Below, piece by piece: positions 8,585-12,865 of a stretch of DNA of 12,865 nt; position 1 is the first letter of the stretch; each line of letters opens with the position of its first letter. This DNA comes from Thermotogaceae bacterium (GTDB taxonomy: Bacteria; Thermotogota; Thermotogae; B21-G9; HyVt-16). The stretch covers positions 1 through 12,865 of the forward strand of contig DQYP01000077.1 of the NCBI GenBank assembly GCA_011043375.1. Reading direction: 5' to 3'. The notes under the pieces are model-generated. The model was not told the origin of the DNA and did no database searches. It saw only the letters and a list, made by a program, of their open reading frames with translations. The translations under genes were made by a program, and so were the position numbers.

Positions 8585-9342
8585 TGAAAAAGATAACACT
8601 GATCTCTTTGTTTGTCGTTTTAAGTGTAGTTTTGTTTTCCCAGCAGGAAACTCTGCCTCCTTTGCCAAGGATAGAAATTGGAATTGGGCAAGTTGAACAG
8701 CCAAGGGATTTAGTAGTCACTCTTGAAATAATACTCATTTTAACAATTCTCACTCTGGCACCTTCTATTTTGATTCTGATGACCTCTTTCACAAGAATAA
8801 TCATTGTTTTTTCATTTCTTCGAAACTCCCTTGGGACGCGTCAGATTCCGCCTAATCAAGTTTTGATAGGCTTAGCTTTGTTTTTGACATTTTTCATAAT
8901 GCAACCAGTTTTCATTCAGATATACAACGAGGCTTTGGTACCTTACATGAATGGTCAAATTGGTTATCAAGAACTCTATAGCAAATCCATTCAACCAATA
9001 AGAAAATTCATGTTGCATGAGATAAGGATGCATCACAACGAGGATAATATCGATATGCTCTTGGAAGCACTCAAACGTGAGAAACCAAAAAATATAGATC
9101 AGACACCGACATCCGCTTTGATACCAGCTTTCGTGATCAGTGAACTTGAAATAGCGTTTAAAATGGGAGTATTATTGTACATTCCGTTCATAATAATTGA
9201 TATGATAACAGCAAGTATATTACTTGCTTTGGGAATGATAATGATACCACCGGTATTAATTTCTTTACCTTTTAAAATTTTAGTGTTCGTTCTTGTGAAT
9301 GGTTGGGATATGCTTGTCTCTGGCTTGATAAAGAGTTTCTAA
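8581..9342 (+). CDS. fliP: Flagellar type III export gate protein FliP
   Basis: Integral membrane protein of the flagellar export gate (FliP5FliQ4FliR1 in well-studied systems). Seen: an N-terminal signal sequence (hydrophobic about 5-20, probably cleaved near FS-QQ, as FliP usually is); the family core PSILILMTSFTRIIIVFSFL (61-80) with RNSLGTRQIPPNQVLIGLAL; a long non-membrane loop (about 117-180); and the second signature FVISELEIAFKMGVLLYIPF (184-203) followed by the last helices to about 240. The 253 residues match the family. The start ATG overlaps the fliO stop; GGAG (8569-8572) serves it. An adjacent ATG at 8584 is equally possible. fliQ, fliR and flhB are not in this window: after the stop comes a tRNA gene. 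Confidence 0.96.
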   Translation: MMKKITLISLFVVLSVVLFSQQETLPPLPRIEIGIGQVEQPRDLVVTLEIILILTILTLAPSILILMTSFTRIIIVFSFLRNSLGTRQIPPNQVLIGLALFLTFFIMQPVFIQIYNEALVPYMNGQIGYQELYSKSIQPIRKFMLHEIRMHHNEDNIDMLLEALKREKPKNIDQTPTSALIPAFVISELEIAFKMGVLLYIPFIIIDMITASILLALGMIMIPPVLISLPFKILVFVLVNGWDMLVSGLIKSF

Positions 9343-9344
9343 GG

Positions 9345-9373
9345 TTGACACTCAGCAATTGAGAATGTATAAT
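9345..9373 (+). promoter_or_regulatory. Consensus sigma70-type promoter of tRNA-Gln
   Basis: TTGACA (9345-9350), a 17-nt spacer and TATAAT (9368-9373): an exact match to the bacterial housekeeping consensus, starting 2 nt after the fliP stop. Transcription should begin near 9380, leaving only about 5 nt before the mature tRNA 5' end at 9385. Confidence 0.85.
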
Positions 9374-9384
9374 CTTACTGTCGC

Positions 9385-9458
9385 TGGGAGATCGTCTAAT
9401 GGTAGGACGGCAGACTCTGGATCTGCTAGTGGAGGTTCGAGTCCTCCTCTCCCAGCCA
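9385..9458 (+). tRNA. tRNA-Gln, anticodon CUG
   Basis: A full cloverleaf can be drawn. Acceptor stem TGGGAGA (9385-9391) pairs with TCTCCCA (9448-9454); discriminator G9455 and an encoded CCA (9456-9458) follow. D stem GTC/GAC (9394-9396/9406-9408) has GG in the loop. Anticodon stem GCAGA/TCTGC (9410-9414/9422-9426) carries loop CTCTGGA with anticodon CTG at 9417-9419, reading CAG. T stem GGAGG/CCTCC (9431-9435/9443-9447) has loop TTCGAGT. The U1-A72 first pair is typical of bacterial tRNA-Gln. It is a single gene, with five T (9459-9463) right after CCA. The CAA-reading isoacceptor is not in the window. Confidence 0.96.
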
Positions 9459-9506
9459 TTTTTATATACCTCTTTTGCAACAATTATGTTAATTACTGAA
9501 TTCTTC

Positions 9507-9535
9507 TTGACCCTTAATTTTAGAAATAGTAAAAT
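9507..9535 (+). promoter_or_regulatory. Promoter of the pyr operon
   Basis: TTGACC (9507-9512), a 17-nt spacer and TAAAAT (9530-9535): one mismatch from consensus in each hexamer. Transcription should start near 9542, giving a leader of about 220 nt before pyrC. No other convincing promoter lies between the tRNA and pyrC. Confidence 0.75.
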
Positions 9536-9568
9536 ACTCAAGAGATTTTCAAGGTGGGTGACATTTAG

Positions 9569-9667
9569 TTGAACGAAGCGGTTAACTTTGAATTATCTAT
9601 AAATCTTGGATTTCTGAAACAACACTGTCAAAAGGAGGCTATTTGCTTTTCAATATATTCCTTGTGA
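9569..9667 (+). CDS. Candidate pyr leader peptide A (32 residues)
   Basis: TTG start preceded by AAGGTGGGTGA (9551-9561; GGTGA ends 7 nt before the TTG). The 32 codons end in TGA at 9665-9667, only 2 nt before the terminator stem begins at 9670. The peptide (MNEAVNFELSINLG..., ending CFSIYSL) matches nothing I know and has no run of a single amino acid, so it does not look like an amino-acid attenuator. A ribosome finishing here would cover the 5' arm of the terminator. Coding status is inferred from position and ribosome-binding site only. Confidence 0.4.
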   Translation: MNEAVNFELSINLGFLKQHCQKEAICFSIYSL

Positions 9668-9684
9668 ATAAGGGGCTCATATGA
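9643..9684 (+). CDS. Candidate pyr leader peptide B (13 residues)
   Basis: TTG start 4 nt after the strong ribosome-binding sequence AAAAGGAGG (9630-9638), which itself lies within the codons of leader ORF A. It encodes MLFNIFLVNKGLI and stops at TGA 9682-9684, inside the terminator hairpin. The start spacing is somewhat short. It may replace leader A as the translated element, or the AGGAGG may be only incidental to the codons of leader A. Confidence 0.3.
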   Translation: MLFNIFLVNKGLI

Positions 9685-9700
9685 GCCCCTTTATTTTTAT
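9670..9700 (+). terminator. Intrinsic terminator (attenuator) before pyrC
   Basis: The arm AAGGGGCTC (9670-9678), loop ATAT and arm GAGCCCCTT (9683-9691) form a perfect 9-bp, GC-rich stem. It is followed by the T-rich tract TTTATTTTTAT (9690-9700). It lies about 130 nt downstream of the expected pyr transcript start and 61 nt before the pyrC start, so it must be bypassed for the operon to be expressed. Confidence 0.85.
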
Positions 9701-9713
9701 AGCACATGTACCC

Positions 9714-9723
9714 GGGAGGAGGT
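9714..9723 (+). promoter_or_regulatory. Orphan Shine-Dalgarno sequence
   Basis: GGGAGGAGGT is one of the strongest ribosome-binding sequences in the window, yet no ATG, GTG or TTG follows it before GTG 9753. It is too far from the pyrC start (GTG 9753 or TTG 9762) to serve it in the usual way. The stretch after it (AAAGTTAAC) resembles the true pyrC start region (AAAAAGTTG), which suggests a decayed start or a ribosome standby site; this is inference. Confidence 0.35.
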
Positions 9724-9761
9724 CAAAGTTAACTTAATAGAACGTCAAGAGGGTGAAAAAG

Positions 9762-10931
9762 TTGTTTGAGAGAGATCAAAGGGATTTCAAAAGTAAATTA
9801 GTATCCATCGATGTTTTTGATCCATTCAGAAAAAAGTGGTCTGAAGAGTATATAAGATTACCAAATCGATTCAATACAGGTGGTTTAATAGCAACGCATC
9901 CGTTTACCGATTTACATGTACACGTTAGATTGAATGGTGGAGAAGATTATGATTCTTTGGAAATGGCAGCAAAGGTCGGAGGATTTTCTACTTTATTGAT
10001 ACAGCCTAACGTCAATCCACCACTTGCGAGTCATGAAGTTGTCAATCAACATATATCTCTAATTAAAGACAGAGACGTCAAGTTTTTATTGACTATCTCA
10101 CCATTTGGTGTTTTGGAACCATTCAACGAAGAGATAATAAAAGCATATTCTACAGATGGAACAAGCTATGACTATCCTAAGCTAGTTGAAGCGATGAGAT
10201 CAAAGAAGAAAAAAATTTTGTGGATAGATCACAGCCAGATGTACGAGATTGGTGGAATATTTTATGAGGGAACCGATATCGATGTTCCAAAAAGACCACT
10301 CTCAAATGAACCGATAGCAATTGTTAGAACGGTACTCACCGGACTCGAGTATGGTTTTAAGAGATTTCATATACAGCATGTTTCCAACCCATTCTCTGTG
10401 GAAGCAATCTCTTGGTTGAGAGATCATGCTGATGTGAGTTGCGAGGTGACTCCTCATCATCTTTTGTTGAGTTCAGAGGAGATAAGAAACAGTAATTTCA
10501 AAATAAATCCTCCATTGGTCTCCGAAAAGAAACGAAAAGAACTCGTAGAAATGGTGAAAAAAGGTTTGATTGATGTTCTATCAAGTGACCATGCACCTCA
10601 TTCGTTAAAACCTAACGATTACCTTACTGCACCGTTTGGCACTTCCAATTTAGAGGTAGCTTTCTCGGCTTACTTCACTGCCATTGGAGAATTGGAACTC
10701 GTGATCGAAAAGATGACCTCAAAACCGATGAAATTAATAAATGTTCGTTCAAATTTATCTGAAAATAATCTCGTATTTTTGGATCCCAATTCAACTTTCG
10801 AAGTAGACACTAAGAAATTCGTAAGCAAAGGAAAAAATTGTGTCTTCGACGGAATGCGACTCAATGCTAAAGTTGTAGGGTTAAAAATAAATGGAAAAAT
10901 GGTGATGTGGGATGGAGAAATTATTTCTTAG
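9762..10931 (+). CDS. pyrC: Dihydroorotase PyrC
   Basis: Cyclises carbamoyl-aspartate to dihydroorotate, third step of UMP synthesis. The amidohydrolase fold is recognisable (389 residues from TTG 9762): metal-binding DLHVHVR (His52, His54), PNVNPP (84-89), STDG (Asp132), His157, IQHVS (His206), EVTPHHLLL (228-236), KINPPL (247-252), SSDHAPH (Asp276) and APFGTSNLE. It is rather short and divergent: the usual HAED after the third strand reads DHSQ, and the usual DDG has a single Asp. I prefer TTG 9762 because AGAGGGTGA (9748-9756) is correctly spaced for it and overlaps the alternative GTG 9753, which would add three residues. It is the first gene of the pyr operon, behind an attenuator, and overlaps pyrK by 20 nt. 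Confidence 0.92.
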   Translation: MFERDQRDFKSKLVSIDVFDPFRKKWSEEYIRLPNRFNTGGLIATHPFTDLHVHVRLNGGEDYDSLEMAAKVGGFSTLLIQPNVNPPLASHEVVNQHISLIKDRDVKFLLTISPFGVLEPFNEEIIKAYSTDGTSYDYPKLVEAMRSKKKKILWIDHSQMYEIGGIFYEGTDIDVPKRPLSNEPIAIVRTVLTGLEYGFKRFHIQHVSNPFSVEAISWLRDHADVSCEVTPHHLLLSSEEIRNSNFKINPPLVSEKKRKELVEMVKKGLIDVLSSDHAPHSLKPNDYLTAPFGTSNLEVAFSAYFTAIGELELVIEKMTSKPMKLINVRSNLSENNLVFLDPNSTFEVDTKKFVSKGKNCVFDGMRLNAKVVGLKINGKMVMWDGEIIS

Positions 10932-11565
10932 TATCTCTCAAAAAATTCAGGTAAATGCGAATACATGGGTTATCACTTTTAACGAGACTTTGAAATTCTA
11001 TCCTGGACAGTTCATAATGATTGAAACGCCGAAACTGGTTAGGAAACCTTTTGTTCTTGGAAGATGGGACAAAAGGCTTTCGATATCTGTACAGGTGAAA
11101 GGTGAAGGAACAAAATGGATGGTGGAGAAAGCATCACATCTCAAATGTCATGGACCGTTGGGAAAGCCTTTCGATATGAACCAAGGTAAAGGATTATTCA
11201 TATCATCTCCAACATGTTTAACGCTAGCAAATATTTTAAAAGAAAATTTTGATGTTGATATAATCATTGGAAGTAGAACACCCCTTCTTTTGAAGATTCC
11301 ATATGAAACAGTGATAGGAGATAAAAAATTCTTAAAATTATTGAAATCTTTAACTGGATATGATTGGTATCTTATTTCTGGTTCTGTTGAGATGGAGAAA
11401 GTGGTTTATAAAACCCTTAAAGGTAAAAAACTGTACTTTTCTTTGGAAGAATTTATGGGATGCGGTATAGGTGCATGTAAGAGTTGCGCAGTTGAAACGA
11501 AGAATGGGATAAAGCATGTGTGTACTGATGGCCCTATATTTGAGGGTGATGAACTATGTTGGTAA
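10912..11565 (+). CDS. pyrK: Dihydroorotate dehydrogenase electron-transfer subunit PyrK
   Basis: Partner of PyrD in class 1B dihydroorotate dehydrogenase; family members carry FAD and a 2Fe-2S cluster and pass electrons to NAD+. Seen: an N-terminal ferredoxin-reductase-type FAD domain (YPGQFIMIE at 30-38; VRKPFVLG in place of the usual RPFS; HGPLGKPFD at 80-88) and a C-terminal iron-sulfur motif C184-x4-C189-x2-C192-x11-C204. Odd point: the place where a glycine-rich NAD-binding GGG(I/T)G stretch is expected reads LFISSPTCLTLANILK (95-110), and the protein is short (217 residues against roughly 250). The acceptor may therefore differ from NAD+. It overlaps pyrC by 20 nt and pyrD by 10 nt, so translation is probably coupled. 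Confidence 0.9.
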   Translation: MEKLFLSISQKIQVNANTWVITFNETLKFYPGQFIMIETPKLVRKPFVLGRWDKRLSISVQVKGEGTKWMVEKASHLKCHGPLGKPFDMNQGKGLFISSPTCLTLANILKENFDVDIIIGSRTPLLLKIPYETVIGDKKFLKLLKSLTGYDWYLISGSVEMEKVVYKTLKGKKLYFSLEEFMGCGIGACKSCAVETKNGIKHVCTDGPIFEGDELCW

Positions 11566-12383
11566 AACCTCCCTTGATATTACTCTCGGGTCCCGCTGGA
11601 TTTGGTGAATGGTTTGAATTGATAAATCCCAGTGTGATCGGTGCCCTTACATTGAAAACGATCACTTTGAACCCCAAATCTGGCAATAAGCCTCCGAGGA
11701 TGGCTGAAGGAAGAGATTATGTGATAAACAGGATAGGTCTTGAAAATCCGGGAGTAACCAAATTTCTTGGGATGCTGGATGATCTTAGAAGATTAAAAAC
11801 GAAAATAATAGCGAGTCTTGGTGGAGACAGCATCGATGAATATGAAAAAATAGCCAAGATAGTAAAGCCATACGTTAAGAATTTCGATGCTATCGAGTTT
11901 AATTTCTCTTGTCCAAATGTTGAAAAAGGTGGATTGAGTATTATTGGAGACTTAGAAGGTTGGAGAAGAATCATCAAAACAATCAGAAGTATTTTGTCAG
12001 ACAGTTTTTTAATAGCGAAACTTGGAATAGAAGGAATATTCATTGAAGAGGCCACTAAGTTTCTGGTTGAATCAGGTTGGAACGGTGTTACCCTTATAAA
12101 TACTGTGAGAGGTTTGCATTTCGACGGAGATAAGATGATACTTGGAGGTTTGTCCGGTCCGATCTTAAAACCAATAGCCTTGAGGGCAGTTTATGAGGTG
12201 AAAAACAAATTTCCAGATATTTTTATAATTGCGAGTGGTGGAATATACAATTTTGAAGATGCCAAAGAGTTTCTGAGGGTAGGAGCAAATGCAATTGGTG
12301 TTGGAAGTGCTTTGTTCAAAGATCCTGAAATCGTCGAGGAGATCGGTAAAAAACTTTTGGAGGTGATACACAAAAATGATTAA
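11556..12383 (+). CDS. pyrD: Dihydroorotate dehydrogenase, class 1B catalytic subunit PyrD
   Basis: FMN enzyme oxidising dihydroorotate to orotate, fourth step of UMP synthesis, working with PyrK. It is a TIM barrel of 275 residues. Seen: GNKPPRMAEGRDYVINRIGL (43-62) with the substrate-binding NxIGL; FNFSCPNVEKGG (115-126) with the catalytic base Cys119, the class 1 residue; AKLG (154-157) at the FMN-binding lysine position; GGLSGPILKPIALR (197-210); and the phosphate-binding ASGGIYNFEDA plus AIGVGSALF. Cys rather than Ser as base, and the pyrK neighbour, mark class 1B. GGGTGAT (11544-11550) is the ribosome-binding site. It overlaps pyrF by 8 nt. Confidence 0.96.
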   Translation: MLVKPPLILLSGPAGFGEWFELINPSVIGALTLKTITLNPKSGNKPPRMAEGRDYVINRIGLENPGVTKFLGMLDDLRRLKTKIIASLGGDSIDEYEKIAKIVKPYVKNFDAIEFNFSCPNVEKGGLSIIGDLEGWRRIIKTIRSILSDSFLIAKLGIEGIFIEEATKFLVESGWNGVTLINTVRGLHFDGDKMILGGLSGPILKPIALRAVYEVKNKFPDIFIIASGGIYNFEDAKEFLRVGANAIGVGSALFKDPEIVEEIGKKLLEVIHKND

Positions 12384-12865
12384 GCCCGTTTTAAGCTTGG
12401 ACATGGAAGATCCATTGGAATTCATAAGAAAGTATGGCTCCTTTGAAATTGTGAAAGTTGGACACAATTTGGCTATAAATGGTAGAAAAATCTTAGATGA
12501 ATTGCAGAATATGGGTTTAAAAGTGATACTGGATTTGAAATTTTGTGATATTCCATCGACGGTTTCAAGATCAATAAGAAGTTGGGATCATGATGTTATA
12601 GTTGGTTTCACAGTCCACTCGGCTTCGGGAATTGAGAGTGTAAAAGCAGCAATAAATAGTACTGATAAAATGATATTTTCCGTTATAAAACTTACATCAA
12701 TCAAAGGAGAATTAGAGGATTATCTCGATTTGATATTAAAATTGGATGATATAGGCTCGAATTTCGTATTACCTGGAAGTTGGGCTGTCGAATTGAGAGG
12801 AAAATTAAAGGGAAGATTTTTGATACCAGGTATAAGGATGAAAGTATCACCGGGGGATCAGGTAG
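12376..12865 (+). CDS. pyrF: Orotidine 5'-phosphate decarboxylase PyrF (5' part)
   Basis: Last step of UMP synthesis, decarboxylating OMP. The frame stays open from ATG 12376 to the end of the window (163 codons visible), so the C-terminal part is missing. Seen: LSLDM (Asp9), VKVGHN (Lys27), the catalytic DxKxxD in DLKFCDIP (Asp53, Lys55, Asp58), FTVHSASG (78-85) and the phosphate-loop beginning PGIR. A Cys stands where many enzymes have His (DLKFHDIP); as I recall, the Thermotoga maritima enzyme has the same Cys and is also short (about 200 residues), so most of the gene should be here. The ribosome-binding site GGAGGTGAT (12359-12367) lies in pyrD with 8-nt spacing. No pyrE is visible; it may follow. 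Confidence 0.96.
   Translation, partial: MIKPVLSLDMEDPLEFIRKYGSFEIVKVGHNLAINGRKILDELQNMGLKVILDLKFCDIPSTVSRSIRSWDHDVIVGFTVHSASGIESVKAAINSTDKMIFSVIKLTSIKGELEDYLDLILKLDDIGSNFVLPGSWAVELRGKLKGRFLIPGIRMKVSPGDQV

Larger units (their letters stand above)
9581..9733 (+). repeat. 11-nt inverted repeat flanking the pyr terminator
   Basis: GTTAACTTTGA at 9581-9591 is the exact reverse complement of TCAAAGTTAAC at 9723-9733; a G-U pair (9580 with 9734) could extend it to 12. In RNA this would join the start of leader ORF A to the region just above the pyrC ribosome-binding site. The left copy can also pair locally with 9567-9574, with one bulged G, covering the TTG start of leader A, so two exclusive folds are possible. 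Function is inference. Confidence 0.4.
9542..9761 (+). promoter_or_regulatory. pyr operon leader, likely attenuation region
   Basis: This is the only stretch of roughly 300 bases without an established gene (9459-9761). From the expected transcript start it holds, in order: a candidate 32-codon leader ORF (9569-9667), a second candidate 13-codon ORF in another frame (9643-9684), a U-rich stretch (15 of 26 bases are T in 9640-9665), a perfect terminator hairpin with T tract (9670-9700), an orphan Shine-Dalgarno sequence (9714-9723) and finally the pyrC ribosome-binding site. A terminator between promoter and first gene implies regulated read-through. I looked by eye for the conserved PyrR-binding loop and did not find one. 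The layout fits translation-coupled, UTP-sensed attenuation as in enterobacterial pyrBI, but a protein- or ligand-dependent mechanism is not excluded. Confidence 0.6.

Noticed and set aside
9459..9463. T5 run after the tRNA as a dedicated terminator.
   Set aside because: No separate hairpin precedes it other than the tRNA acceptor and T stems, so termination here cannot be claimed with confidence.
9272..9541. Minus-strand open frame covering the fliP end, the tRNA and the region after it.
   Set aside because: It runs antisense through a complete tRNA gene and a membrane-protein gene, and its translation is low-complexity Arg/Ser/Thr-rich sequence with no recognisable domain.
9542..9700. PyrR-binding antiterminator or a known riboswitch class in the pyr leader.
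   Set aside because: No conserved PyrR loop or known aptamer core is visible by eye; a covariance-model search would be needed to settle it.
1..12865. Mobile elements, CRISPR arrays, toxin-antitoxin or defence genes.
   Set aside because: No direct-repeat arrays, transposase-like frames or terminal inverted repeats are visible; every sizeable + strand frame is an identified housekeeping, motility or biosynthetic gene.

Overview
The window looks like chromosomal DNA of a thermophile of the phylum Thermotogota (a Thermotoga/Pseudothermotoga-type organism; genus not resolved). From memory, the predicted CheY, DisA and PyrF proteins are close to their Thermotoga maritima counterparts (for example the PyrF active-site stretch DLKFCDIPSTV). 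The DNA is AT-rich, genes are packed with overlapping starts and stops, TTG and GTG starts are used freely, and ribosome-binding sites match an anti-SD ending ...AUCACCUCC. Every protein-coding gene is on the + strand.

Layout. (1) 1-5223: a protein-quality and genome-surveillance cluster. It holds the 3' end of a CPBP-family membrane protease, then clpC (AAA+ unfoldase), radA/sms (branch-migration ATPase) and disA (DNA-scanning c-di-AMP synthase). The genes abut or overlap and are probably one transcript. (2) 5224-9342: a chemotaxis and flagellar export cluster, cheA-cheW-cheY-fliO-like-fliP, with an extended -10 promoter in the 43-bp gap before cheA. CheA autophosphorylates and passes phosphate to CheY, CheW couples CheA to receptors, and FliO/FliP belong to the flagellar type III export gate. 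(3) 9343-9458: a consensus promoter (TTGACA-17-TATAAT) directly behind the fliP stop drives a single tRNA-Gln(CUG) gene with encoded CCA. (4) 9459-12865: a de novo pyrimidine operon pyrC-pyrK-pyrD-pyrF (pyrF cut by the window end), preceded by its own promoter and a leader of about 220 nt.

The most interesting part is that pyr leader (about 9542-9761). It has a strong sigma70-type promoter, one or two possible short leader ORFs, a U-rich stretch, and a perfect intrinsic terminator. The leader ORFs end just before or inside the terminator hairpin. The layout resembles the UTP-sensed, translation-coupled attenuation described for enterobacterial pyrBI, here in a deep-branching thermophile. An 11-nt perfect complementarity joins the start of the leader to the region upstream of pyrC, and a strong Shine-Dalgarno sequence there has no start codon after it. 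I could not see a PyrR-type binding loop. Other points of note are a perfect intrinsic-terminator-like hairpin inside the radA coding sequence and a short PyrK that lacks the usual glycine-rich NAD-binding motif. I found no mobile element, CRISPR array, or other wholly unknown system.
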